Assembly: GCA_021014945.1 (NCBI GenBank)
Contig: MU266359.1
Coordinates: 117,271-181,270, forward strand
Length of the DNA stretch: 64,000 bases
DNA from: Leucogyrophana mollusca
Lineage: Eukaryota; Basidiomycota; Agaricomycetes; Boletales
Direction of reading: 5' to 3'
The notes under the pieces were generated by a model. It searched no databases. It was given only the letters and a program-made list of their open reading frames with translations, and was not told the DNA's origin. The position numbers and the translations under genes are program-made. This document shows positions 11,609 to 25,042 of the stretch, one piece after another. Position 1 is the stretch's first letter, and each line of letters begins with the position of its first letter.

Positions 11609-12322
11609 GATGACACAGGCAGCTTCCGAGTCGATGTCCTCTAGGACTCTGGTGTTTACCGGAAAACGGTATCGTATTCCTTGTGGAGACGAGGTCAGCG
11701 ACCCTTTTATCGCTGCGGCATAGCTGTGCCAGTGGGGGCTTCTGTCCCTGGCATCATGATGCGATTCTGATTCATGTGAAGATGTACTTACTTGTCGGTG
11801 CCTACTGACTTCCCGGGGAGCTATTCCGGGTCTTTTCCATTCGAAAGAGATGTTGATATGAGGCATCTTTGGGTAGTACGTACTAAGTAACTTGTTTTCT
11901 TGGGAGAAAGGCTGGGACCTGCATGACTACGCTGCAGCTCTACAGACCGTTCATGGCAAGGAGATAAAGATGAGATCCCAGCGTAAAACAGTTTTTTTAG
12001 TTCATCTATACATAACTAATAACTAGAACAGCAACGAACCTATGCATCGGTTTCGTAAGTGATATGCAACGGCGTTCTTGAGTAACCCTTGCGCGTCATT
12101 ACTTATGTCGGAAAAAAGTACGAGGCAGAACCTTTCGGTTGCGGTAGAGCAGAGTAGAGCAGACGAACTATCGGAGGTAACAGTGAGCGTACTATACATA
12201 TTATAACACGGACCTACACTCAAATATAATGAGAAGCATCCTTCCTAGTCAATCAATACCTCGGCAAATTAATTATTGAACGAAATAATATAGTGTGAAA
12301 AGTTGGGCACGAGTGAGAGCTG
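11609..12322. other. Intergenic, upstream of the DUF6533 gene
   Basis: About 700 bp between the DUF6533 start and the 3' end of the PH-like gene, both on the minus strand. The DUF6533 reading frame stays open upstream to about 11866 on the minus strand, but that extension is not family-like and I excluded it. AT-rich near 12200-12300. Confidence 0.4.
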
Positions 12323-14898
12323 TTATGGATTACTGTCGACAAAATCAATCGCAGAGTCCAAGCCTCGGACAAGCTTCTCCGCACGCATTGACATTTCTCG
12401 CATTATGCGACGTCCTCCGTCGTTCCGCTTCTTCCCGCTAGGACCCCCTGCATTGGACCGTTCTCCGTCGTTCGGAGGAAGGGGTATTGATGATTGGGGA
12501 CCATCCCTTTGTGGCGGAGGCGAGGACATTCGGAGATTAGAGCCAGAGCGGGCGTGACGGACGAGGTCCTTCTGGGCTGCTCTTGGAGTTACCGGATTGT
12601 GCAGAACACGACCACCACTCGAGGATGATCCATTGGGCGAATGGGGCGCTCGATCAGGCTTCTCTTTATCTTTTATCAATTTAGCGACGATTCCTGGTGT
12701 CAGTGTCGACGAGCGTCTACGAGCGGGGGCTGAGCCGACGGTGACGGTACTGGTGGTAGTGGTCTTCATGCGGTCTGGTGCACGAGGAAAATCATTGGAA
12801 ACGCGAGAGAATTCCTCTCTGGAAGGGGGATTACGCATCAGAGTGTCAATACTAGGGTATGGCGGCGATGTAGGATAGCTGATGGAGCCTGTGGTCGAAG
12901 AACGAGGGAGTGTCAAGGACGGCGTCCTATTTCGTGGCCGTCCAGGAGAAGAGGAATCAGAAAGTGGGGGAGACGGAAGAGGCGAGGAAGAGTGTGAAAC
13001 CGACAGCCCTTGCCTGGAGCCGAGTGGCGAGCGCGAAGTTCTTCCCGGGAGCTTAGTTCGACTCTGCCGTTCCAGATCCCTCATCCACCCTTCCCATTCC
13101 ATCTCGCTTTCGCCGTCTGTGTCGCTCTCATCGTCGGAACATAGACTGGTTGCGAGAGAGTTTGATTTATACTGCATCTCTTGTGTGAATGTTTGGCGCT
13201 GCCTCCGAATGTTTCCCAAAAGGGAGTCTCCAAGCCCTTTTTCTGTCCATAGGACCCACGCCATCGGCTTCCCAACGTCACCCATCCCAGCTTTGCGAGC
13301 CGCCTCGACTGCGTTGATTCGCCATTCGGGATAAGGTAGAGAATCATAAGGCGATGAGTAAACGAACGGAGTGATAGCAGGTGAAGACACGTTGTTCCAA
13401 TAATTTGCCATCGCGACAATAGACGAGGACGGGAGAAACGAAGAAGAGATAGGGGGTTGTGCATAGCGGTGTAAAATCCGAAGTATGGATGAAAACGCTG
13501 GGGTCGCTCGCCATCAGCCCGAAAGAATCGCATCAGAAGTCAGGCGTCAAAGGCACTCACCATGGTCATCAAGCATATCCAGAACAAGCCACTCGCCTTC
13601 TCCGCGGCAGATATCTTCTGGCCTGTAATCACCGGTGTATGGGCGTGTCTGAGAATTGGTTTGATCTGTTTGTCCTTGTGGCTCCATTTGAGCCTTAGTA
13701 CTCTCCAGGGTCTGGGGTAGACCATCTTGGTCTTCGGAATGCATATCTGCCACCCAACTCTCCGCAACGGGAGAAGAGGGGATCGAGGGTGGGGGGGAAG
13801 CTGCGACAGGCGACGCTCTCTGTGCAGGCGTCCAAAATTTGATGCAAACTACGCGCTGCTCGGCTATAATCGAGCAAGCGCGCTCGAGAGATTCCGCGCC
13901 CCGGAGAGCGACTAGCGACGGCAAGGAAAAATGGTGCATGGGGGCACCACCCTACGAGAGCCGTCAGTCTCCCGGAAACGAAGAGAGAGAAGCAGTTCCA
14001 AACTTGATTTTTGCAAAGGGTGAGGGTCCCTTGGTTTATCACCACCCGGCGGTCTCTCCACTCGACTTTCGCCCTACGCTTCTTCTTTTCGGATTGTAAA
14101 GGGGTTGGCATGGATGGAAACGAATCGAGCCGACCTGCGACCCTGTCCTTGCCCTTGCCAGAGTAGACTTCGCTGTGGGTCCGATCGTTCGGAGGGGTTT
14201 CAAAACGACCTGATTTCGGACTCCATACAGCACGAAGTGCCCTCACTCTTGCTTCGAAATAAGGTTGCACATAATCCGCCAATATTTCTCTGGGTAGGGA
14301 TACGACGTTACCCGATCGGTGTATTTCAAGAAGTTCGTAGGGGCGGAGGTTATACCACGACAGAGCAAAGTCATCCTCGAGGATAGCGCCTGTTGAGAAA
14401 GAAATGAGAGTGTATTGGTCGGCGACCGAGTTGCTGCCCGCGTCCTCCTTTCGCGACGTGCTGGGCTGCCCTGATGCACTTGTATGTGGTAGTTTGGCTG
14501 ACTGTCGTGCATAGATATTTTGCCTCCGAAGATCATAGTGGCGATGTGAGGGCTCATCGAAGTCGTCCGAGTCGTCGTCGTACTCGTCATCCTCATAGTA
14601 CCCGTCGTCTCCGCTATCCAGGGAACTTTTGGTGCGAATGGTGGACGCAAATGTGATGGGAGAAACCGGGCGCTGACTGGGTGGATCCGATGCTTGAATG
14701 AGGTTACATTTGGACAGAATCCAATGCTTGACCTGCTTGACTTTCCAGCTATCGTCGAGGTGGGTTACGAACCATTGATCGTACGAAACTGAAGACAAGA
14801 ATCACGGTGAGATGAGCTGCGAGAAGACATTGACTGGAAATTTACGCACCGAGTCTGCATGCAATTGGGACTAAAGGACGGTAATTGTCCGACTGCAT
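12323..14898 (-). CDS. Conserved basidiomycete protein with a PH-like region
   Basis: The start exon (MQSDNYRPLVPIACR) is spliced to SYDQWFVTHLDDSWKVKQVKHWILSK, followed by a long acidic run (DDGYYEDDEYDDDSDDF). A structured region has TLISFSTGAILEDDFALSWY, then VEWRDRRVVINQGTLTLCK and, after an intron, FSLPSLVALRGAESL with QRVVCIKFW. That alternation of strands resembles a divided pleckstrin-homology fold. The C-terminal half (from MANYWNNV) is disordered, Ser/Pro-rich, with a conserved-looking end containing MREMSMRAEKLVRGLDSAID, which could be a short amphipathic helix. Roughly 620 residues and four coding introns. A cortical or membrane-associated scaffold is plausible from the PH-like fold, but I recognise no characterised orthologue. 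It shares a 230-bp divergent promoter with the polymerase eta gene. Confidence 0.7.
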
Positions 14899-15127
14899 GT
14901 CCGTCTGATAATATGGGTCCCCGGTTAACGTTGTCGTCAGTATTATTCAAGCTTGGGTGTTACGCTTACCGTGGCAGTGATCACACAAAATGCTTCCGTG
15001 CTCTCGGAGACTGCCGACACATTCTTGCCCTCTTGTTTCATCGCACGAAGCAGTCCCAGCCTTAATATTGTTATGTATTTCATTCTAACTTGTGTTCTGC
15101 AACCTTGACCTGATTGTATGATAGTAT

Positions 15128-17617
15128 ATGGCTTCAGGATCGCCCACAAAACCCAACATCCTCTGGAAAGGAAAAGCAAAGGCCATCCAAGAAGACTACG
15201 ATGACCTCCGACCAACCATCACTTACCGTCATATCCTCTCTCACAATCTCGGCGTCAAGGATCCGCTGCGTGTTGTTGCTCTTTGCGATAGTGATGCCTT
15301 TTATGCCGCTTGCGAGCGGGTTCGACTCGGGCTCGATCCAAACGTTCCTCTCGTTGTCCAGCAGTGGGAATCTATCATCGCCGTGGGGTATTCCGCACGC
15401 AAGTTTGGCATCTCTAGGATGGACAAAGCCAAGGAAGCGAAGAAGAAATGTCCCGATCTTGTCGCCGTGCACGTCGCAACATACAAGGAAGGCGAGAAGG
15501 AACCTGGATACTGGGATAATGTTGACACACGTACTCATAAGGTGCATTTATTGAGGCTTGTATCTGCCCTCACTGAATCATGCAATACAAACCAACCTTT
15601 CCGACTGACCCCAGGTATCACTGGACTTGTACCGGCGCGAAAGCAACAAGATCCTTAACATGTTTAAGGAAGCGCTTCCCACGGGAGAGATTGGTGAGAA
15701 TACCTGAGCCATAGCAATCTCCAATACCATCTTAATTTTTGGGTAAGAAAAGGCCTCGATCGATGAAGCCTTCATCGACTTCACTCGCCCTGTGCGAGAG
15801 AAGCTACTTGAGCGATACGCGTACTTGGCTCAAGTCCCACCAGATGCTCCAGAAGGAATCGACAGCCCTTTGCCACCGCCTCCGCCCATCAACTGGGATG
15901 GGCTGGGTCACCTGGTTCCTATGTCCCTGACTTCTGAAGACACCGGCGAATACCACGAAAGAGATGATCTGACAACCTGGCACGATGTCGCCCTCTCCAT
16001 AGGGGCGGAATTCATGGACAGGATCCGGAAGGACGTGGCAGCGAAACTCGGTTACACAACGTCGGCGGTAGGCCACGCATCTTCTACTGAACAACAGTGT
16101 CTGACCATCGCTCGGTAGGGCATCGCAAGAAATAAATTTCTGGCAAAGGTCAGGGGTTAAATTATCATGTATTGCATGACCTCCAACTTTGCGTGATTAT
16201 GCCATTAGCTCAGCGCATCGTACAAGAAGCCTGACAGTCAAGTAAACATTCAAACCAATCTTACACTGAAACGACGTTTAATACACCCCACATAGACTAT
16301 ACTGCGCAACAATGCTATACCGAGCTATCTGCGGCCGATGGCGTTTCAAAAAGTAAGCCACCATACCACCTCTCTCTCTCCGGCCACTGATGGTTATATA
16401 CCATCGTGCCCGACACTATCACAGATTCGCTTTTTGGGTGGGAAGCTCGGCGACGCAATAGCCAAGGAATACGATGTATCCACGGTCGGCGATCTTCTGT
16501 AGGTTGTCCTCTCGGCCTATTCCCGCGGTTGCTGAGATCAGGATATTTAGTTCAATCAATTTGGGTAGGTAGATTAGTGAGTTGAAATTTTGCTGTTAAT
16601 CGCGGACTTGTGCAGATGAAATGCAGCGCAAGTTCGGGGAACATGCACTTTGGGTGTATGAACTCATACGGTGAGCTGTCTTTCGTATCGCTTTCTCTTG
16701 GCTGACAATGATGATGCAGTGGCATAGATCGCACTGAAGGTCCGTCACTTGCACATAATATCTTAATATTATGATTCCCGTTTCAGCACCTTTTCCCAGT
16801 GAAAGAGAAATCTGCATTGTTCAAAAGCATGTTAGCTTCGAAGAACCTCCCAAAACCGATTACCAAGCCTTCTGAAGGACATCATTGGATTCGCGTTCTT
16901 GCAGCAGAGTTAGCACTACGACTAAACGATGCACGAGAAATCGATCCGACGCTGTGGCCAAGGACCATAGTGCTACATGCTCGTAAAGGTGAATACCTCC
17001 AGTCCTGATAACCCAATAAAAACTCAGCGCTGGGCACAGGATACGAAACTTCTCGCTCGAAGCAGGCGACCTTCCCTTTCGTTCGTGATGTAACTGTGGA
17101 TATCATCGCCGGAGCTGCAGACAAGTTATGGAAAGAAATCACCGGGAACGCGCAGACAGTGAAGGTGACATCAGTCCAGCTAGCGTTCACGGGCCTAGAG
17201 GCGGCCGAACTGGGTCAGCAGAGCATCGAGGGCTTCTTCAAGTCAAGGGATATGTCCCGGAAACGACCACGTGATGAGGACCCACCCTTGGTTGGAACCT
17301 CGGAAGTAAATAAGAGCCGTCGCCATTCTACCCCTACCCCGCTTTCCAGTACGTCTATGATTGCTGACGACACGTCGTTTGTGTGTCGGAAGTGCGGCGA
17401 ACGAATAGAACTTCGAGACACCCAGATCGAGGGTGGTGACCGGGCTGAAGCACTGGCTGCGTTGCGTTTGGAGCATAACGACTTTCATTTTGCACAGGAC
17501 TTGGCTAGCGCGTCTGAGCCTCCTGTGTCAATAACATCGCCAGCGCCAAGAGCGGCGAAACGGAAGAAGAATGCGGTGGAGCCCAAAGGAATAGCAAAGT
17601 TTTTCAGAAAGCAGTAA
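15128..17617 (+). CDS. RAD30: DNA polymerase eta (Y-family translesion polymerase)
   Basis: Nuclear polymerase that copies past UV photoproducts such as cis-syn thymine dimers. The palm motif is ALCDSDAFYAACERVRLG and the second catalytic segment is KASIDEAFIDFT. Then come GIARNKFLAK, CASYKKPDSQ, PFQKIRFLGGKLGD and the little-finger domain up to KQATFPF. The tail has a PIP-like motif QSIEGFFKS, a UBZ-type zinc finger (CRKCGERIE ... HNDFHF, with Cys2 and His2), and a second PIP-like motif at the extreme C-terminus (GIAKFFRKQ). At least a dozen introns with small exons, including ones of about 20 and 23 nt (near 16540-16740). Roughly 600-650 residues. Catalytic acidic residues are present, so the enzyme should be active. 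The start at 15128 follows a short divergent promoter. Confidence 0.93.
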
Positions 17618-18123
17618 ACTACGTTGGCGATCTCTGTATTCTTGCGGCAATCTCATGACGCTATCACTTGCATAATTCTAGTGTTGAGTATCGACGGGAC
17701 AATGCCTAGATAAGGTGGGCCGCCGAACTGAGGCGCGATCTTCTCACAGCAGTGCAGTGCAGTGCAACGAAGTGGCAGTTCGTTTGATTGTCGCCCCCTT
17801 GCTGTGACTATTGGCTGCCTTCTTCTGCTGCCATGAGAGTTTAGCTCAAAAGGGTCCTAGCAAACATGCCGAGACGTAAACGAGAAACGTAGGAGCGCGG
17901 GTGGAGAGCGCTTTCTTTCGTTCCACCAACTCCATCACTGTTATCTTTCGTTCTCTTCGGACTGGTTCCGCTTTACCTCTGGGAGGTAGACTTCGACGGC
18001 TAGACCGCGAGGATCGTTTCTTTTATTTTCGTTATCTGTCCGGAACAGTGGTTTTTTTACGACGAATTTGACGCTGCTGGTCAACTCACTGCCACACCAT
18101 TCTACTCAAGGTTGATCGACGCG
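17618..18123. other. Promoter and leader of the GPCR gene
   Basis: About 500 bp between polymerase eta and the GPCR start. Contains three tandem GCAGT units at 17749-17763 and a pyrimidine-rich tract from about 17900 (CTTTCTTTCG, CTCTTCGG). No gene seen. Confidence 0.5.
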
Positions 18124-21058
18124 ATGGATTCCAATGCATCGGACTTCACGCCTTTCTCATCCGGCCAGTCACAGGGAGTCATTGTAAGTCGCACAATCAC
18201 GGTCCAAATTAACAGGTGGGTTGACGGGGGTTCAGGTCGTAGCCGTATTTGCTTTGCTCTCGGCATTGGCGCTCGCTTTTATCGCCTTTAGGTCAATTGG
18301 TCTTGTCGTCATTCCATTGGTTCGACGTGACGCAAACACATATAACGCACCGGAGAATCTATTCTTTCGCACGACGCTGGGTCACTATGCTGCATGTCTC
18401 GTTTTGAGTAATGTTTTTATCAGTGCTGCTGGATTGATTGAATTCGATTGGGCTGCTCAGTCTGGGATAAGGCGAGGTAGGATTTGGTTATCATCATTAT
18501 ACTCCGACTCAGCTAATCCTGCGCGTAGGCTCCCTATGCTCGGCTCAAGGTATAGCAACTGATTGTGCATGGAGATCAATCAAAACTAACTCGATGGAAC
18601 AGCCGTCCTGATGCAGATCGGCAGCTGGTCGACTTGCTTTTTCACTGTTGCTATTGGCCTTCACACGTGCAACTCTCTGGTTTTCCGGCTGCGTCATCAT
18701 CATTGGCTCAGCCCGAGCGTCATTGCTATCGGGTGGGTTGTCTCGGCTGTAGCAGGTGAGTACTTTACCCACCACGAATCTATTCGAATTCTACATAATG
18801 AACCATGGTAGCCTTGAGCCCACTGCATGTGGAGAAAATTTATGGCCCGGTCGGAATTTCGTGCGGAATCACCAGCAACAATCACTCATACGCCTTCGTG
18901 CTCGAGGCTTTTCCAGTGTGTACCCTCCTGCTAGCTTAAGTTATTTTTGTCTGATTATTTGGCAGGTCATCCTCGGCGCTGTGATGTCCTTGGTTTTATA
19001 CTCCCTCATCTTCCTTGTTCTCCAAGGAAAATTGCGCATCAAGGGGGGCGTGAAGTTCACGTTCAAGACCCAGGAGCGATGGAGCGCACTCAGCGACTTT
19101 GAAGAATACCACCGTTTCATTGGCGCAATTGCAAAGAGCATGTTCTGGTGGGCCTCCTCATTGTTACATGTTTTGCATAAGGCTGACGAATCGTCCCAGG
19201 TATCCCATTGGTAGGTTCTATGACATTCCATTGTCTTTGTATACCTACTCAGTACACGAACGCTATAGCTTTTGTCGTATTTTTGTTGCCTTTTTGCGTT
19301 GTCAGCCTGTTGCCACTGTCCGGAGTTGCCGTCCCGTACGCTGCGGATATTCTGGCACATGTATGCTGTTTCATGCTAGGTATAATATGCGTCATTTGTC
19401 CGAGATCAGGCCGTGCTGATGGATATTCAGGTCTCGTCAATGTTGCACTGCTTTACAACACATTCCGTGTCCTCAGTCCGGTTTTCCACAGGCCGACTCC
19501 CAACAAGATCCAAGTCGACACCGAGAAGACTTTCGGTAACGAAGCCTTCGACGAATCTCCTGTCCTCCCACCCATTGCTGTGACCCTCGATGGGCCTTCC
19601 CTGCCCCTGTATACCAGTGAAAATCGGGGGAGTTCATTATCACAGTCTTCTACCCCGTCGGATGCTCCTCTTTTGCAGCACTCCCGCACCTCATCGGACG
19701 CGAGCACAAATTCCGCGACGCATCTGCTGAGTGTCAGACGAAAGCCGGCTTTACGTGTCATTGTCCCCGCCTCCGAGCTCAGCCGCCAGCTTAGCGGAGT
19801 CACCGCACCGTCTCGCCAGCTTAGTAAGGCTGACCGGGGCCTCCGTCTTAATCTTCCTTCCAATGAACCAGTTAGCCCTGCTCTGGTGACCGTTAGTCTC
19901 TCACCTGCTCCCCGCAAAGCTAGCACAGTACCTCCCCCCACGCACATCACTAGCGTCGCTCCTGCAGTCGCGGTACCAAGGTCTCCCATAGTCGAGCTCA
20001 ATCGACAGATTACAGAAGCTTTCGGCAAACGCCCACGAGGCTCACGGGTCGATCCTCGGGTGGACCTTCACCTGGAGGCACCCTCTCCCTTACCCATTGG
20101 CAATGTAGCGTCACCCGCTGGATTTTCTTTCGTTGTGAATGGTTCAACGAGCCAAGCAGCCACCCCGGAGCGGCGCAAACCCGACCCGCTCGACCTGACA
20201 GCTGCTCTCCATTTTGCGCCCGCGGTTCGCCGCTTGCCTTCCATCGAAACCCCTGTGAGGATTTCCGTGCCAAAAATGGATAAAGGGAAGGGTAAAGCTC
20301 CACCTCCTCCCGTCACCCCAGTACCGGCTGTGCAGGTGTCCATCACGGCTGCCACTCCGGGCGGCAATTTCGCCCGACCTCTGCCATATATTCCGAGTAC
20401 GGCAGAGAGCTTGATGTCTCCGACGCCGCGGTCGTCAATTTCTGCAAGCGGTCCTTCCCGACGGCTTCCACTTCCTCACTCACCCATCACGTCGCACGTC
20501 TCTCACAGTCGTACGGCCATCCGACCAGTGTCACCACATCCTTCCAGATCTTCGGTTGTCCGTAGCAGCTTTGCTAGCGAGGTATCGTTCTATAGCTCGT
20601 CCGACAGCTCGTCGACCCGGGGAAGTATTCGTCCATTACCCAATGTCCCAAAAATCAGCGACAAAGAGGACCTTCTCGCGGTCTCTGACTCCCACCCAAG
20701 GGATGACCGTCAGACATTGCAAAGCCGTCGCACGACAATGACGTCCGTATGGTCCCAGGATTCGGCAGAATCGTCAAGTCAGCCTCCTGATGTCGATGCT
20801 GCACTCGCATATGCCTCGCTCTTCCCCGGGGGGTTATTAGGTGGAGAACCCTTGCCATTGAAAACAGCCCCGCACGGAGCGGCGCCTCGGTTATCCATCC
20901 CAAACGCGTTGCGTCCTGGTAAAGTCGCTTCAAGGTTCTCTGTGCGCTTCGCTGAAGCTACTGGCTTGAAGGGCACGCCTCTTAGCGCGGACATAAGACG
21001 TGGCTTCCAAATGGTTGTCCCTCCTACCAGTAGCACTGCATCGACGCAAAGAGGTTGA
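18124..21058 (+). CDS. Fungal GPCR (Git3/cAMP-receptor-like) with long cytoplasmic tail
   Basis: Predicted seven-helix plasma membrane receptor. The short N-terminus MDSNASDFTPFSSGQ (with a NAS sequon) is spliced to TM1 (VVAVFALLSALALAFIAF). TM2 is GHYAACLVLSNVFISAAGLI, TM3 MQIGSWSTCFFTVAIGLHTC, TM4 VIAIGWVVSAVAALS, and TM5 VILGAVMSLVLYSLIFLVL with basic loop KLRIKGG. TM6 begins after FWYPIVYTNAIAFVVFLLPF and TM7 ends at SGLVNVALLYNTFR. The order and residues match the glucose-receptor/Dictyostelium-cAR-like class of fungal GPCRs that signal through G-alpha to adenylate cyclase. The tail after TM7 (from about 19450) is one exon of roughly 530 residues, Ser/Thr/Pro-rich and disordered, with many possible phosphorylation sites. 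The ligand cannot be predicted. Confidence 0.85.
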
Positions 21059-21385
21059 GGGAACTATAACGATTAGGGGGGATTGTGGCAGCTTCATGGG
21101 TGTCTATTCCTCCAACGTGCATATTGGAGTAATCACAGGATGTTATTCGTGTCTCTGGCTGTAACCAGTACAACTCCGAGTCGTTCCTTCCACTCTTCGC
21201 GATCATTTGACACTGCCCTGGAATATTTACCAGCAATCGGGCAAATATCTCTTGATTTACCTATAAATATCGATCTAATAGTAATTTTGCAAGCGTAATG
21301 ACGCACATACAGTTCTGCAGTTAGTGACTGACCAGCTTTGCAACTGTCCCTTTCAAACTTGCTCTTCCAGGTGACTGTGTCCAAG

Positions 21386-22344
21386 ATGATGTCTAATTGG
21401 CAAGCATACCTTCACAGATCTACGAAGCTGCTAAGAGACAGCAGCGTAAAAAGCATAGTTCTTTCTCGACCCTGTCTCTACCCTTCTGACCTCCATTTCT
21501 CCAGTTCTCCGCATGGAGGGCGCAGACGCGCCTTCTCGTCTCCCAAAAACATTGTACAGATTGAATTCTCGCGAGGATATACAACAGTTTGCTACAGGAT
21601 GTGACGCCGACATAGGTGGTACGTCGACTGTTCGCCTTGAATTAGACGAATCGCCCGAGTGGAATGAGGGCAGCGGAAGCAACGCGACAGCGCGATTTCG
21701 GGGAGAAATGAAGCTTGCAGTCCGCCCAGAACTTCAAGGAAGGATAAGAGGGGGATATTCCGGGTTCCGCTCCAAGGTTTGTAACTACTTTGCCTGTTGT
21801 TTCAAAACACTTAAGCCTAGACACGCCTCCGCATAGTTCAGGCCGACTTTATTCGGAGAGATGATGGATGACGTCTCTAATCATCAATTTCTGGCACTCC
21901 GGCTTCGTCTCGGAGGCGACCCTAGGACTCGTAACTCGTACTTTGTCAACCTGCAGACGGACGGGCCTGTGACGACCGATCTCTGGCAACACAGACTGTA
22001 TTTCCAGCGGAACGACGGTGGATGGGAAGATGTGTTTGTGCGTGGCTTCTCCGGTCGTCATCTTAGTTCTGGACTCGTGCATATGAGACCTGGGCCCTCT
22101 TTCGCAGATTCCATTTGAAAATTTTGTCCTCACCAACACGGGCGAGCTGGTCCAGCACCAAATAACGATGATGCGCGAACGGGTGCGCACGGTGGGCATC
22201 TCGCTGTTAGGCGGCAATAGTGGCGTTTCTGGATCGTACGACCTTGGTGTAGACTCAATACGAGCGGTTAACGAGGAGGATGTGACCAGACCACCGCGTG
22301 CGTTCTTCCTGTCGATTCGTTCTTGCCGACGTCGCTTGAACTGA
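21386..22344 (+). CDS. Complex I intermediate-associated protein CIA30 (NDUFAF1 family)
   Basis: Mitochondrial assembly factor for the membrane arm of NADH:ubiquinone oxidoreductase. After an N-terminal segment MMSNWQAYLHRSTKLLRDSS, family sequence continues with MEGADAPSRLPKTLYRLNSR, QFATGCDADIGGTSTVRLEL, GYSGFRSK, then NSYFVNLQTDGPVTTDLW, YFQRNDGGWEDVFVPF and RVRTVGISLLGG. This is the galactose-binding-like CIA30 domain. Introns after GFRSK and after DVFV are clear GT-AG. The first intron is a problem: no GT donor keeps the frame, while a GC donor at 21453 (GCATAG, acceptor ending 21504) gives SSVKILRMEGADAP, which resembles family members. If that is wrong, translation could start at 21513 (MEGADAP). 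The protein ends CRRRLN, about 250 residues. Confidence 0.85.
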
Positions 22345-22764
22345 CGATCGGACATTAGTGGTTGAAAAGGACCCATCATACGGCGCGTAGCTTGGACGGG
22401 CTTATTCTTTGCGTATTACGGTGTACGCCTTCAGCTCCGGCCTCAGTTACGCTACTATTGATAGTCCCCCTGAATCATGTTGCCGTTCTTTAACTATGCG
22501 AGGGAATCGGCCTATAGCAGCTTTGAAACCTTGCCATAACGGAAGATAAAGTCGATCGATAGCTGAGCTTCTCACACGACTAGTCAGTGAGCTGCTCCTT
22601 CAGAGAATGAATGAAACATAATCATAGTCTATATATACAGCTTAATCCTTCTGACATAGCGGGATGGCCTAAAGAACATGAGGGTACGGAAACGGCAATG
22701 ATACAACGCTTCGAGAGGTGGGGCGACAAAGGAAGAAGGGGAGGAAAGGATGGGGTCGCAGTGG
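22345..22764. other. Convergent spacer CIA30 / RAS1
   Basis: About 420 bp between two converging stop codons. AT-rich near 22610-22640 (probable polyadenylation region). No gene. Confidence 0.45.
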
Positions 22765-23760
<996 letters not shown>

Positions 23761-25002
23761 ATCTCTCAACAGCAAAAAAATACCGGATAAACAAGGAATA
23801 CCTGAGAAAGGACAAGGCGACACGAACGACGAGAGCTGAAGAAGGGAGAGGATGTGAAGGACCAGGGAATGATGAGCGGAAGCTTTTAGCTGGTAATATA
23901 AACTCAAGTGATTGTGCCACGCGATAACCAAATAACACCAACTCCAAGCCTCTTCAAGCCTGTATGTTGCTGTATGTAGCAGCTTCTTGTTCCTTGCGTG
24001 CTCGCTTTTATCATGGCTGTGGGCAGCTTTCATCTTTGTTCGCCATCTCATCAATCACTCATGGCTATGAGGTATTCGGCGTATACAGCAAGTGACGCTT
24101 GATATCCGCCCCCACGACGACTCTATGTTTCCGTCAGATGGTGCCCAAAGGCAGCCCGCAGGCCGACGGCATCACTCGCGGGTGTATAGTATTAACAGCA
24201 GCTTTCGCATAGACGCGTGTGTTCGCAGCTATCAATCGCAAGGTGAGGAGCTATCTATATAATCCGCCGGCCGTCAACCGAAGATTTGACGAGGTCATAA
24301 CTCTTCCACACCCAGGTAAGGATACACCGGTCACGACCGGACATCTAGTGCGCTCAAGCCGAGGGCAACCAGCGAGGAGTGCCAACTGCTATTGACTGAG
24401 CCGGAACCTAACGGTATCCGTTTTCGACGAGTCCCATAAGTAGTCCCGGTCCTTTCGCAAACGGGTGACCGTCCCACAAGTAGCTCTACAAAGAACCAAG
24501 GTCGGAGGGTCTCAGTTGCTTGCTGCTCTATCCTGCGGGGCACATTATCCGCAGGGGACAGAGCTCGGCCTTTCGCTTAGGTCTCCGCCGTGAGCCAAAC
24601 GATGGTTCCGTGTCACTCCTAGGATGACCTGGCCAAACGCTTGGTTCAGTGTTTGCTGATGCTGGCCTCGGAAGAGGACATATCCCAAGTACTCTACGGG
24701 AAACCACGACGCACGACGGCCGGTCGAAACGGGCTACTCCTGTCAACGCTCATGCCAAAATAATCTAGCTAGAGTTTGTCTAACATTTGAGTATCTCCCT
24801 CGGCGAGTCCGTCGCTTTTGAGGCGTCAGTTGTTTCGGCGGGCATTCGAGTCGGGCGTCCGGGAAACTCGGCGCTTACCAGGCATGGTGAAACACCTTGT
24901 TTGTTCTGTCGCATCGAATCTCAATACCAGCTTCTAGGCCTGTTTTGAAAACGAGCAAGTAGTTTCAGCGGGGAGTCGCGTGTAAAGCTGTATTTTGGGT
25001 GT
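23761..25002. other. Gene-poor intergenic region upstream of RAS1
   Basis: About 1.2 kb with no recognised coding sequence on either strand. The proximal part is the RAS1 promoter. Around 24430-24490 the word GTCCCAYAAGTAG occurs twice about 40 bases apart. The region 24300-24900 has GC-rich composition without ORF structure and may be an old repeat, but I cannot identify it. Confidence 0.4.
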
Positions 25003-25042
25003 ACTAAGGTAGGCCTCATGCGAATCCATCCTACGTCACGTG
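25003..25042 (+). repeat. Left terminal inverted repeat
   Basis: 40 bases starting ACTAAGGTAGGC and ending TCACGTG. It pairs with 25616-25655 with two mismatches (positions 30 and 33 of the repeat). Confidence 0.85.

Noticed and set aside
11516..11866. Extended N-terminus for the DUF6533 protein
   Set aside because: The upstream open frame is His/Ser-rich and unlike family members, which begin close to the first helix; the start at 11608 fits better.
19453..20367. Long minus-strand open frames inside the GPCR tail
   Set aside because: They are antisense shadows of a GC-rich, low-complexity single exon and have no family resemblance.
24300..24900. Possible rRNA or retroelement fragment in the RAS1 upstream gap
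   Set aside because: No conserved rRNA segment, reverse-transcriptase motif or long terminal repeat could be identified.
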